A DNA stretch of 64,000 bases from Balaenoptera acutorostrata (taxonomy: Eukaryota > Chordata > Mammalia > Artiodactyla > Balaenopteridae), in NCBI RefSeq assembly GCF_949987535.1, contig NC_080071.1, forward strand, positions 22,591,032 to 22,655,031, read 5' to 3'. The notes beneath the pieces were generated by a model. It had not been told where the DNA came from. It saw only the letters and a list, made by a program, of their open reading frames with translations, and made no database searches. Numbering within the stretch: the stretch's first letter is position 1; each line of letters starts with the position of its first letter. The translations under genes and the position numbers were made by a program. Below are positions 36,528 to 47,523 of the stretch, in pieces.

Positions 36528-36640
36528 ATATTTTATTCAGCAAATGTCTGTGCCAGGCATTGTTCTGGGTGGTGGGTTTACAACTGGTCCAGAGCAACTG
36601 AGTCTTGGCTCGGATGCTGCCCAGGTTGTGGTAGGAATGA
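36528..36640 (-). mobile_element. Possible L2 3' end, antisense
   Basis: 'tttattcagcaaatgtctg', 'gtgccaggcattgttctggg' and 'tggtgggtttacaactggt' fit a reversed L2 tail and upstream piece. Short. Confidence 0.45.
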
Positions 36641-37285
36641 TACACGGCTGCAGTCAGTGGCGTGCTTTATTCAGAGCATGTTTCATACTGAACTTCTCTG
36701 AGCTCATTTTTCCAGGAATGTCATTTACTACCTTCTGTCAGTTGCTCATTATTTTCCCTTACAAATGAATTGACTAAGTGACATGCATTACAGATACATA
36801 ATATTTCTAAACCTCCTGAACTTTAGTTCTGGTAAACATAAGCATTCACCTTGAATAGAGAAAGTCACAACAGCAAGCTGAAGTTGTTATAGCAACAATG
36901 AGAACACTTCAATATTCAGGAACCATCATTTTTTTCAAGAGTAAATGATACAATTAATGCTTGATACTGTATTGTTTACAGACTTCCTCCTGACTCATAG
37001 CTCTTCACGTGTCAGTCCCAAACAGATGGAAGGGTAATTCAAGAGACTTAAACAATCATTCAAATATTGTTATATGGAACTGCTTTAAAAAATCTTGACA
37101 GGCTTTTACCTGTGATAGATTTATACCTCTTTTATTATTGTAGCAGAACATCAAAACTTGCGTCTAAGAAAATGAAACTTTTTTCTTTTCTTCAGAGGAC
37201 AGCTAAAACATGCTCATTTAGGTGGGTATTTTTGTGCATGCCCAAAGAAGACCGCGGAACAACAGAAGAGCTTAGTCCACATGGG
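36641..37285. other. Unassigned stretch, no gene seen
   Basis: No recognisable repeat or reading frame. Confidence 0.45.
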
Positions 37286-37490
37286 CTATGGAGACAAATG
37301 GGCTGGATTTGGGTCCTGGCTCTGCTGCTGAATAACCTTGGGCAAGTATTTCCCCTCACACTGCCTCAGTTTTCCCATCTGGCATATGGAGGTGGTAAAG
37401 TACCTCCTTCATAGGGTTCTTGTGAGGATTAAAAGAGTTAATGTACATTACACAAAGGGATTTGCCCAGAGAAAGCATTTAAAAAAGTTT
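37286..37490 (+). mobile_element. MIR SINE, sense
   Basis: 'tgggtcctggctctgctgct', 'aataaccttgggcaagtatt', 'gcctcagttttcccatctgg', 'catagggttcttgtgaggat' and 'taaaagagttaatgtacatt' match MIR in order over about 200 bp. One of three sense MIRs within 1.8 kb. Confidence 0.88.
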
Positions 37491-37721
37491 GCTTTTCTTA
37501 TATCTGGTTCAGATATTTGCATTTGGGTCACATTTGATTCTGGCAAGATGAGAATGTTAGTTGCCCACTATTTTCTTAAAATTCTCTATGGAACAAAGAA
37601 ACTGAATATTTGAGAGTATCTATTTTATCTGATAGATTATCTTCCCAGAGTAAGGTTCAAAAAGTTATTTATAGTGCCTCAGTGCCCTCTTGGTTTTTGC
37701 CTATGGGGGTGAAATGATGGG

Positions 37722-37925
37722 TGGCAGCATGGAATTGTGGGAGGAACTAGGCCTTTGGAGTCAGGCAAACCTGATTCCAGTCTAAGCTCTGCCACAGACA
37801 GTGACTTAACCTCTTTTATCACCTGCAAATGGAGGCAATGATACTTACCTCTTAGGGTTGTTGTGAGATTAAGTGGGGTGTGTGTACTTAGCATAGCCTA
37901 ACGATCAACAAATGTTGGTTCCTGT
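37722..37925 (+). mobile_element. MIR SINE, sense
   Basis: 'ctttggagtcaggcaaacct', 'taagctctgccacagacagt', 'cttagggttgttgtgagatt' and 'acaaatgttggttcctg' match MIR from head to tail. Confidence 0.85.
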
Positions 37926-38920
37926 CTGGATGAACAGTCCTAAACCATTCCTTGAGCAGAAATGGCCAACTTCTGACTCAGGTAGGCTTGCCCTCCCCAC
38001 ATTCTACTTTGTCCTCCTACAAGCCTCTCCAACCACCATAAACACAACCAATTCAAGCAGAGTTAGACATTTAATAGGTTGATCTACAACCTACAAAGTC
38101 AATTGGTATGAAAAGCTCTCTTCAAGTCAGGATGATGAGATTAGCTTGGCCAATCAGCACCTGTTTCAGGAAAACATTTGAAAGGAGATTTATGGAGGGA
38201 AGAAACAGGAGCTAAAAAGCTAAGGTTTGAGGTGGTCAGGCCCACAAATACGTTGATGTGATGAGGAAGCAGAATCTATGAGCTGGCACAGACAGTGAGA
38301 CAGCAAGACAGAATTAAGGGGAAAGAGGGTGAGCTGGTTGGCCGGCAGCATGAGAACCAGGACAAACAAAGCCCAAAGAGCCAAGTCATCCAGATGGCAA
38401 AACCTCCACCAATTCCTGCTGCTGAGGGAGTTGCTAGAGTCACCCTACATATGGACTCCCCGACTGGTTAATCTCCCTGAGGCTGACCCTCCACACATTC
38501 TGTTCTTCCATGAGACTAGGGGGTTCATCTTCCTATGAGTTTCCAAGAAAGCCTGGCCTGGTGGCAGAGGCTCTTGTTTTATCCATTTCTATTTCCGTTC
38601 ATAGTATAAACTACTCCTATTTTACCTGGGGTCACTTAAGTAAGTCCCTATTCCTCTCTCCTCCAAAATTAATATTGTACCCCCCTCCCAAAAAAACAAA
38701 TGTGTCTGATACCAAGGGAAGATAGCCTCTGAGTGCGGGGTCCCATGTTGCCTGTGATATTGTCCTGTTTACTTCTGGGTCCCAGCTTGGCTAGTTTTTT
38801 GTATAGATCCGAGTAGCAATTGGCTTCCTAAACTTGAGTATTAAATGTCAGACACTTGTAGTGACTAGTGACTAATTCACTGTTCTTACAACCATTAATT
38901 TTTGTGCCCTTAGATAGAGG
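37926..38920. other. Unassigned stretch, no gene seen
   Basis: 38160-38720 reads like an old LTR or other interspersed repeat, but I cannot name it. Frames of about 70 codons have no recognisable content. Confidence 0.4.
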
Positions 38921-39060
38921 GCAGTGTATAGAGAGGTTAAGACCATGGCTATGGGATCAGATTACTTGGGTTTAATTTCTGCCTCTACCACCTACCAACC
39001 TGGACAACACTCTTATCTCTCTGTGCCTCAGCTTCTTTGTTGTTATTATTATAAGCCATG
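38921..39060 (+). mobile_element. MIR SINE, sense, 5' part
   Basis: 'gcagtgtatagagaggttaa', 'tgcctctaccacctaccaac' and 'tctgtgcctcagcttctttg' follow the MIR head and core. It stops before the tail. Confidence 0.78.
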
Positions 39061-39129
39061 CTTAAAGATTATTGCTAAATATTATGTCAATCTTCTATCA
39101 AAACACTAATTTGTTTCATTTGTCTGCTT

Positions 39130-39222
39130 AGTTATAGTTCTCTTATTAGACTCATCTCCTTGAGAGCAAGGAGAATATTTCCATTATTCAACATATTGTA
39201 GGTGCTCAATAAATTAATATTT
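39130..39222 (+). mobile_element. L2 3' end, sense
   Basis: 'ctcatctccttgagagcaag' followed by 'gtaggtgctcaataaattaa' is the classic L2 tail. Confidence 0.72.
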
Positions 39223-39306
39223 GAATATCTTCTTTTTTAAAACAACATTTTTGAAAAACTGTCATCCTGCTAATTTTTGGTTCTCTAAATCTTATAGAGA
39301 TTTTTA

Positions 39307-39670
39307 AAAATTAATTAATTTATTTGGCCGTGTTGGGTCTTCATTGCTGTGTGCAGGTTTTCTCTAGTTGTGGCGAGCGGGGGCTACTCTTCGTTATGGT
39401 GCACAGGCGTCTCATTGCGGTGGCTTCTCTTGTTGAGGAGCACGGGCTCTAGGCATGCGGCCTTCAGTAGTTGTGGCACGCAGGCTTCAGTAGTTGTGGC
39501 ACGTGGGCTTCAGTAGTTGTGGCTTGCAGGTTCCAGAGCGCAGGCTCAGTCGTTTTGGCGCACGGGCTTAGTTGCTCCACCACATGTGGGATCTTCCGGG
39601 ACCAGGGCTTGAACCCATGTCCCCTGAATTGGCAGGCGGATTCTTAACCACTGCGCCACCAGGGAAGTCC
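39307..39670 (-). mobile_element. CHR SINE, antisense, with 16-bp duplication
   Basis: The reversed 5' end 'ccaccagggaagtccc' ends at about 39670; the T-rich reversed tail begins at 39307. The reversed B box 'gggcttgaaccc' is intact. The duplication is 'cttatagagattttta' at 39291-39306 and 'cttagagagattttta' at 39671-39686 (one mismatch). The body carries more 'cagtagttgtggc' units than the copies at 29359 and 55741. Confidence 0.95.
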
Positions 39671-39904
39671 CTTAGAGAGATTTTTATATCTTTAACTCTT
39701 CTACCACATGCGGACATAAACCTGCGGTATGTATTGTTCTTTCTTTATTTTATTAATTGTTCTGTTATTTAATTGGCTTCAGTTCAACAACTTTCAGGCC
39801 CTTTACAGCCCACCTTTGTTTATTAGGCTTGTCCCTTTCTTCTAACATACATTTTTTTTTCTCTATTTTTACTCTAAATTAATTGTTGTGCTTATCAACT
39901 TTTC

Positions 39905-40262
39905 TTTTTTTAAAATGAGGTATAATTGATTTACATATTATGTTAGTTTCGGGTCTACAACATAGTGATTCTATATTTTTATACATTACGAAATGATCAC
40001 CACTATAAGCCTAGTTACCATCTGTCATCATCCAAAATTATTACAATATTATTGACTATATTCCCTATTCTGCAAAAAATAAGTCCCATGACTTATTTTT
40101 ATAACTAGAAGTTTGTACCTCTTAATCATCTTTACTTATTTCGCCCATCCTCCCCACCCTCCGCCCCTCTGACAACTACTAGTTTGTTCTCTCGTATCTA
40201 TGAGTCTGTTTCTGTTTTGTTATGTTTGCTCATTTGTTTTGTTTTTTAGATTCCACATTGTG
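39905..40262 (-). mobile_element. Old L1 3' UTR fragment, antisense
   Basis: 'aaaatgaggtataattgatt', 'cattacgaaatgatcaccac', 'ctagaagtttgtacctctta' and 'atgagtctgtttctgttttg' are the reversed L1 3' UTR. The T-rich start at 39900-39912 is the reversed tail. Confidence 0.85.
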
Positions 40263-41929
40263 CTTATCATTTTTGAGTGTCTTTCTACCTGGATCTATAT
40301 GCTTCTCTAACTTAGCAAGGTCATTTTGCATTCCAATCCCATCCACTATAGAGTACACTTTTTCTCTAGGTGACTATGTCAGCTAAATCAATGAGTTTCC
40401 TATTTTTTTCAAACAGGTCACTGATGAAAGTTAAATAAACAGTATCCACCTGATTTACAAATACAAGATGTATTCTCCAAAGCTATAAGACCATAGGTAG
40501 ATATGTGAAGAGCCAAGTTTAATGAGAGTACAATTGTTTTGTAGAAAACATTTTTATGTAAGCAAAACTTTTGACTGTGAGAACAAATGGTCCAATAAAT
40601 CTCTAATTGCTCAGTGCCCTACAACCCAACATTTCCATTTATTAAACCAAGAATTAGCTTCATGTAATTTTTTTAGTTGTTTTAAAGTCTCCCTGAGCCT
40701 GCCCACATCTGAGTTTATCCAGTAGATATACATAGCGTCCTATATGTGGATGTAAATAAAAGTTGAGCAAACCAGCAATGAAGAATATATCCTAAATTTA
40801 GTGCAATTTTGTTGAACAACTCTTACAGTCCGGATCAGAACAGCTTGCAAAGATTTTCAGCAATCATAGGTAGAGTCTCAATTTTAATTAAGTGGAACTC
40901 TGACTCCAAGGTATGTTACTCTAAAGAAAAAAGATGAACCAACAGATCAAAATCTTTTATTGTTTCATTTGATGAAAGTAATAAATCTAAATAATGGGTT
41001 TTCGGATAAAAGGAAACCATTCTTGTTTTTTATCTTGGAAAAAGACATCCTTATTAAGAATCTAAGATAGCTTCTTGGGTAAAGTTATATTCCAAAACAT
41101 CTTGCCATGTTTAAAAGTGTGTTCAGCTTTCTTGGTGTTTACCCAATCAGTTCATGCCACTCTGCAGGTCACAGAAAGTGACCTGAGCTCTTTACCATGG
41201 GCACCTACAGGCTTCTGTCAAGTCCTCAGGAGAATGTCATTTCATTGCTCTTTCAACCAAACAGACCTACAGCAGTTTGTTTATATGATCACCCCCCTGG
41301 AACATTAGAAAGAATCGTGACAAAGGTGATGATTTACAGTCATAGTTACGATTTAGACTGAATTTTAGTGGATTCATTTGCTTCATTGAAAAAAGTCTTC
41401 TGCAGAGGTCTGAAGACTTCTGTAAGCAAAGACTAAAACGTTCTCCTGAGGCTTTCAGCTTGATTTTTTTTGTTTTGCCCAACTGGGGCTTTTCCTTAGG
41501 TCATAAATTCCAGCTTTCTAATGTCAGATCCCTCCTTTGTTGAGCTTTAAGGCATTTCTGGAATTACTCAGCAAAGGGACTCTGACAATTCCCTGCCCTG
41601 TTCTTAGGTCATAGAGCTGATTTATGGCTGGAGGAGGTTCTCTAAACAGTAGATGAAATTGGTGAAATGCTATCCATTTATTAAAGTGGGTTCAGGAGTT
41701 CCTCCTGCTGACCAGTGGGAGTTGTCCTAAAAAAAAAAAAAAAAAACTGCCCTGGGTGCATTGACTTATTGCTATTTTGTGAGTTTTATTACAGGAAAGT
41801 GAAAGTCACCCTTATAGGAATTGTTTAAGGTAGAGTATACTGATGGTGTTTTGGCAAATTCTAAATCTGCTATTTCAGGTTGAGAGCATATAAGCAGTTA
41901 CAGGAATAACTGTCCTTATTAACATAAAT
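40263..41929. other. Unassigned stretch; poly(A) at 41729-41746
   Basis: No recognisable gene. The run of 18 A follows no recognisable SINE or processed gene copy on its 5' side, so it is reported as a simple homopolymer. Confidence 0.45.
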
Positions 41930-42165
41930 GCACAAATTCAATATTTATTTAACCAACATTTATTGTGTCCTTTCTGTTCAGGTACTGCTCTGGGTACTGT
42001 GGACAAAGCAGCGAATAAGGCAGACAAACTCTTTGCCTTTTGTAACTAACTGGGGGAAAAGATCAAATAATAACAAATAAATATATAGCAAAATGGCAGG
42101 TAATGTTCAGGGCTCTGAAGAAAAGCGCAGCACAGCATAGAGAATTAGGAGTCAGTCCTTTTAGG
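41930..42165 (-). mobile_element. L2 3' end, antisense
   Basis: 'atatttatttaaccaacatt', 'ggtactgctctgggtactgt', 'gacaaagcagcgaataagg' and 'ataacaaataaatatatagc' give the reversed L2 tail and 3' UTR in order. It may be the 3' end of the same L2 as 42900-43690, with an LTR inserted between. Confidence 0.68.
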
Positions 42166-42710
42166 TATGTATACATTTTTCTACTGCTGCTTTAACAAAT
42201 TACCATAAATTTAGTGGTTTAAAGTAACTGAAATTTATTATCTGATAGCTCTGTAGGTTAGAAGTTCTACATTCCTAAAATCAGGTCCTAAAACCAAGGC
42301 ATCGGCAGGCCCTAGGGGTGAATCCTTTTCCTTAATTCCAGACGCTTCTCAACATTTCTTGGCTTGTAGTCCCCTTCCTCCATCTTCAAAGCCAGCAATA
42401 TCACATCTCTCTTATCCGTCATTTGTTGTCACATCACTTTCTGACCACAACCAGGAAAAGTTTTTCTGTTTTAAGAGCTGTGTGGTTAGATTAGCCCACC
42501 CTGATAATCAGGGACAAGCTCTCCCTTTTAAGGTCAGTTAATTAGCAACCTTAATTCTATCTGCAACCTTAATCCCCTTTGCCACATAAGATAACACATT
42601 CCCATTTATTCAGATGCTCAAAGTATATCAGATTTCACCAGTGGGCGCCTTTTCAAACCAGGACCAGTGTCCTTCTGACATGTCCCTACCATAATTTGAG
42701 CACTTTCTCA
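42166..42710 (-). mobile_element. MaLR-type LTR (MLT1-like), antisense
   Basis: 'ctgctgctttaacaaattac', 'tcggcaggccctaggggtga', 'tcctccatcttcaaagccag', 'ggtcagttaattagcaacc' and 'tctgcaaccttaatcccctt' form the reversed order of a common MaLR LTR. No internal viral-type coding region lies next to it, so it is a solo LTR of an ancient retrovirus-like element. A related, shorter copy is at 43720-44080. Confidence 0.65.
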
Positions 42711-42899
42711 CTTCTGGCACAGTAAGATGATCCAGGCTCATTTTTGTATGTTCCCAACCCTAGCCCAAGAATCAGCCATTTCTCCAAGAATTCCTGGTTT
42801 CCTTTAGTGAAAAATTGGTTAGGTAGTTGCTAGGTCTGCTCACTGATTTTGAGATCTGTATATGTTCTGGAGATAGAGTCTGAAGGTGTGAGTAAAAAA

Positions 42900-43690
42900 A
42901 AAAAAGGGAACCAAGATGAGTCCGAATTTTTTATTTATTTTTTACCTGAGCTAACAGAAGGATGGAGTTACTACGAACAGAGATGGGGAAGGCTGAGGTG
43001 AAGTAGGTTTGGAGGGAGGATCTGAATTCACTTTGGACACGTTAGGCTGAGATGCCCCATTAAACATTCTAGTGGAGCTGGCAAGTCGGCAGTTAGATAT
43101 CTGGGTCTATAGTTCTGGAGAGAAGCCTGGACTGGGAATCATCAGAGTAGAGATGGCATTTAAATCCACGAGAAAGGATAAGATCATCAAGGGAACAGGT
43201 GCTGACAGTGAAGGGAAGGGAGCGGAGCCTATGTCTGAATTCTGGGACGCTCCCATATAAGAGGTCAGAGAGAAGAGGAACAAGAAACGAAGGAGACTCA
43301 AAAGGAAGGACCACTGAGGTAGAATGGAAAGCAGAGAACTTGGTGTTCTAGAAGGCAAGTGCAAAAAATGTATCAAGGAGGAGAGAATGATCAACTGTGT
43401 CAAATGCTGCTGCTAAATCAAGTAAGGGGAGGACTGAGAATTGACCATTACTGGGGAGCAGGGGCAGTTAACCTGGTTGGAGCGGGTTTAAGTGAGAATA
43501 GGAAATGTGGAATTAAATGGGACAAGTGTAGACAAATTCTTTTAAGGGGCTTGCTGCAAAGAGGAGCAAAGGAATAGGGCAGTAACCACTGGAGAACTGC
43601 TGTCACAAGAAGGGTTTTTTTTAATAAGGTGGAAGAAATACCAGCATGTTTGTACGCTCATGGAAGTGATAGATTGACTAGGGAGTGGGA
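42900..43690 (-). pseudogene. L2 LINE reverse-transcriptase relic
   Basis: Reading the minus strand, one broken frame (43093-43314) contains 'SLDDLILSRGFKCHLYSDDS', which matches the L2 reverse-transcriptase palm motif: YSDD stands where active relatives have YADD. A second frame (43107-43403) overlaps it in another phase, so at least one frameshift has occurred. Upstream in gene order, text around 43380-43460 fits the 'AAFDTVDH' neighbourhood only at the nucleotide level. L2 encoded a non-LTR reverse transcriptase that copied its own RNA into the genome. The element has been extinct in placental mammals for a very long time, and this copy is dead. It is flanked by LTR pieces on both sides. 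Confidence 0.77.
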
Positions 43691-43719
43691 AAATTGATAA
43701 CTGGCAGCAGGTGGGGTGG

Positions 43720-44080
43720 GTAGAATCTGTTTCCTTGTCATTTCCAGCTTCTAGAGGCTACCTATGTCCCTTGGCTCCTGGCTGCCTTCTTCCATTTTCA
43801 AAACCAGTAATAGCAGGTGAGTCCTTTCCACACCTCTCTGACACCTCTTCCTGTCACCTTCTCTCTCTCTTTGCACCCAGGGAAGATTCCAAATTTAAGG
43901 ATTCATATGATTAGCTTGGACCCACCCAGATAATCCAGGAGTATCTCCCCATCCCATGGCCATTAACCTTGATCACATCTTGCAAAATCCTTTCTGTCAT
44001 ATAAAGTAACTTAGTCACAAGTTCTGGTGATGAGAACTCAGAGTCTCTCTAGGGTCATTATTCTGTCAACCACAATATCC
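43720..44080 (-). mobile_element. MaLR-type LTR, antisense, partial
   Basis: 'agaatctgtttccttgtcat', 'ttccagcttctagaggctac', 'cacccagataatccaggagt' and 'ggtcattattctgtcaacca' match the copy at 42166-42710 but lack its first 150 or so bases. The end 'tctgtcaaccaca' is the reversed LTR start. Confidence 0.62.
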
Positions 44081-44179
44081 CAGTGATACCAGAATACTTG
44101 AAATAGATGGTTTCTTAGTTGGTTTTGTTTATTCCTTTAACCTCCTTAGCTAACTCCTTAATTATTTAAACTGCAGTAA

Positions 44180-44760
44180 CTTCTTTTGAGTTCTCCTGAA
44201 TTCTAGATGGATGGGGCTTAATTCTATGAGCACATGTACATGGGCCTCATGGATCTGGCATTTAACTGATGCTGATTAGCTCTACACTCACTCAACGATC
44301 ATTGAAAGAGAAGTTGGATACAACTCCCAGATACATCTTCCACTCTTCTCCTGCAAATAATATTTTCCAGATTTACTTGCACCGGGCTTATAGTTAACTT
44401 CCAGCAGTGGAGGCCTGATTAGAGATTAGATGGCAGGAGGAAGGGAGCAGCCTCTATTTCTATTTCTGCCTCATGGGCTGGTTTCCTGAAGTGACTGCAT
44501 TTGTCTATGGTCCCTGCTCCCCTGGGCAGCACCCTTCATGGTTCTAGCTTAAGCTGGAGGTCTGGCTTCTGGATTCTAGTACTCCAACCCCTCTCTAGGG
44601 ATGCTTGTGTCTTCCTGCTGTTGTTAACCTTTGGGTTGCCTCCATTCGTTAATTGGTTTCTTAGCTTTTCCATCAATGTATAATCCATTCATCAGATTAA
44701 ATTTTCTCTATTTGAAATATCTAGTTTCTGTCTTCTTGACTCGACTTTCACTGGTAGAAT
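44180..44760 (+). mobile_element. Possible LTR, sense, family unknown
   Basis: The end 'cagattaaattttctctatt' plus 'tatctagtttctgtcttctt' and 'gactcgactttcactgg' resembles the R-U5 part of some mammalian LTRs (polyadenylation signal ATTAAA, then a stock closing phrase). The 5' part is not recognisable. Confidence 0.4.
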
Positions 44761-46461
44761 GGAAAATAAAACTATGCTAGTTTTAATCTTGCATTCGTAA
44801 AAATAATCTTCTTACCAATCTGAAAGGGACTCTTGTGTTCTTGAAAAAGAAAAAGTTCGACAGAAAATCCATTCCGTTTGTTTAGAGGTATATAAACATA
44901 TTTTAGCACCCTCATGGCATTTCTGTCATGAAGTATGTGGCTCGATGTTTACTTACTGAGAATGATGTCATAGGGTGAGCTTTACTGGTACACGAGAAAG
45001 GAATTTCAGGAAGCCACTCTGTGAACTGCTGGGGATTAGCTTTCCGAATGATGAGCCTGGTGGTGTTGGTGTAGCAGAGGACAGGACCATATCCCACTGC
45101 CAGTGCCAATCAAGGACACTTAATCATGGCTTTAGGGCACAAAGAACGGGATAAAGAAAATTCCACATGTCTAAGAAGTGGTTTCCTCTATTTCAAGGAG
45201 AGGGAAAACTAGGGCAAGAATGTAATCTGGGCTGCTGGATGGCTGGCTAATACTCAGTGCTTCTTAAAAAAATATATATATACACACACAGTGGAAAAGG
45301 GATGCAGGGAAGCCAGCTCTCCTCTGAATAGCAAGGCTATTAGCAAGAAGAAAGAGATTTAAAAATAATTTGCATACATGATTATTAGGACGGAAAAGGA
45401 TGACTCCAACTGCAGTTCTTAACACAACTTTGTGACTTTCTGTGGTTGAGATAATGTACATAAAGCAGAGACCCCACCGTCTGACTAATTAACTCGGCAG
45501 CAGGGAGGGACTGGATGAAAGGATAATTAATAGGTCAAAGACCTAATGCTGTGTTATGATTATTTGAATAATATTATGATAATTTGAATAACGTACGAGA
45601 GTTTGTGAAAATTCGTTGCTGGCTAGGACTCCAGCTGACAAAACATTTGAATCATGCTATTTTATACCTCCTGGGTCGCTTTCCTTCCTTCCTGAAAGTA
45701 CTGAGCATATGTTTGAATATTGAGGGGAGGGGAGAAGAGACAGCGGGGAATGACTGTGAAAAAAATACTGTTTTAAATGTCTGTGACAGAATGATACTGT
45801 TGTAAATGTCCACAGTAGAATTCCTCCAGTTTGATTCACATTGAAGTGACCTTAACTGGCAAGCACAGTTGCAGGCTGAGACAACAGATACGACAGCATT
45901 CAAGTTTGCAGGGACTGTTCAGTGAAATGAAAAACCCACTGCCTATGTCCCGGTTAAAAAAAAAAAAAAAAGGATGAATTACTTAATTAGATTAGATCTG
46001 TGGTTGACAGATTTGCAACTTTACTTAGAAAAACAGTACCAAAGAATCATTTTTATTTTAAGCAAGTAGAGGTTTCAAACCAAGACACTTATGTAGAATT
46101 TTAGAAAAACATTGAACATTGAAAGGGTCCTACACAAAAACTTGTTTTAAAATTCTTGTAGGTTATTGACTAATGTGGTAGCATTTATAATATAATATTC
46201 CCACAATAGACAATAGTGCTACCCCATATCGTATATCATTCCAGTGGCTTTTTTTTTTTCCTTCAGTTCCTTTTACTGAGAAAATGGACTTCACTGTCAA
46301 CATCCAAGCAACAATCTAGAACGTGGCCTGAGGGTGTTTAGGCCAACTAAATAAAAAGGCCAACCTGTTTTCTCCTGCATGAATTTATTTCCTGCAGGAG
46401 TTCTGTGTGAGTTTTATTACTTATATGAAAAGAGTAGCTTCCTTCTACCTTCCCATTAATC
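44761..46461. other. Unassigned stretch; simple repeats only
   Basis: Holds 'atatatatatacacacaca' near 45270-45290, a two-copy 20-bp duplication at 45554-45593 and a poly(A) run at 45955-45971. I see no gene. Confidence 0.45.
45554..45593. repeat. Two-copy tandem duplication, 20-bp period
   Basis: 'ttatgattatttgaataata' (45554-45573) is followed directly by 'ttatgataatttgaataacg' (45574-45593), with three mismatches. Confidence 0.85.
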
Positions 46462-46672
46462 CAGTGATTCTCAGCTGGGGACAGTTTTGCCCTCTAGGGG
46501 ACATTTGACAATGTCTGGAGACAGTTGCAATTGTCACGATTTAGGGGAGCTACTAGTATTTAGAGGATGAAAACTAGGAATGCTGCTAAACATCCTACAA
46601 CGCACAAGACACCCTCCACAATGAAGAACTGCCTGACCCCAAATGCCAACACGGCTGATGTTGAGAAGCTGC
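46462..46672 (+). mobile_element. MER20 DNA transposon (hAT-Charlie), nearly full length
   Basis: It opens 'cagtgattctcagctgggga', continues 'ctaggggacatttgacaatg', 'tctggagacagttgcaattg' and 'gctgctaaacatcctacaac', and ends 'gatgttgagaagctg', which is the inverted form of the start. The length of about 210 bp fits MER20 (about 220 bp). It is a non-autonomous element without coding capacity. MER20 copies have been linked to regulatory activity in placental mammals; nothing here shows that for this copy. Confidence 0.87.
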
Positions 46673-47501
46673 GTTAATCCAAGTGTGGCATTGGGTGAAT
46701 GCAAGAATAGAAATGATGCTGCCTTGGCCAATTGCTGCACAGTTGTCAGGTGTGGAAATATTATAAACAGTGCTGCATTGATTAACAATCTACAAGATTT
46801 CCAAAACGAATTTTTGTGTGGGACCCATTCAACCCTCAACGTGTTTAAATGTTTAAGTAATCCTTAACATTTCTGTAAGCCTTTTCCCTCCACTTCTAAG
46901 ATTACACTTCTAAAAATAGGGGAAATGGGGCAGGCACCCCAGAGCACATGAGTAAATGTCTAACCCCTTATGCTAGCATTTTAGGTATAGTTGTTATATG
47001 ACTACAATTTGGTTATCAGGGATTAACATTAACACATTTATTCATTCAAGGAATTCTGACTCCCAAGAAGTCATAGGTCAAAGATGACCCTAGGAAGTAG
47101 AAAGAGTGTATTTTTCTGAAGGGCTGTTCAGGTAAGCAGTGGCCCTCAGAGGAGCTACAAGGCCACTAACAGACTGCTCCTGCAGACTGATGGGATAGAG
47201 CTGTGAGTATCATATCAAGGAAGCTGAGCAGGACTTCAGAACAAAGGTGGGCTCTGTATCTCCTAAAGATATGATGTAGGTGCCCATCTATGGGGGGATT
47301 GCAATCCCATATATTCTCCCTCGCTATTTTAAGAAGTTTCATTCTCAAAGATTCAGTTGAGAGTGTGCCTGCCACATATAATTTATTATGACTGGTAGGT
47401 AAATGAATGAGAGAGCTTTATTCCTGAAATAGACCCACAAACAAGGACTACACCCTCTCAGGGGATAGCACGGAGAGTAAAGAATATGCTGCTTGGTATT
47501 T
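46673..47501. other. Unassigned stretch, no gene seen
   Basis: No recognisable repeat or coding region. Confidence 0.45.
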
Positions 47502-47523
47502 AAGAATGCTTATCATACAATTT

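Noticed and set aside
41729..41746. Poly(A) run as the tail of a processed gene copy
   Set aside because: The upstream sequence shows no recognisable transcript end or AATAAA signal at the right distance.
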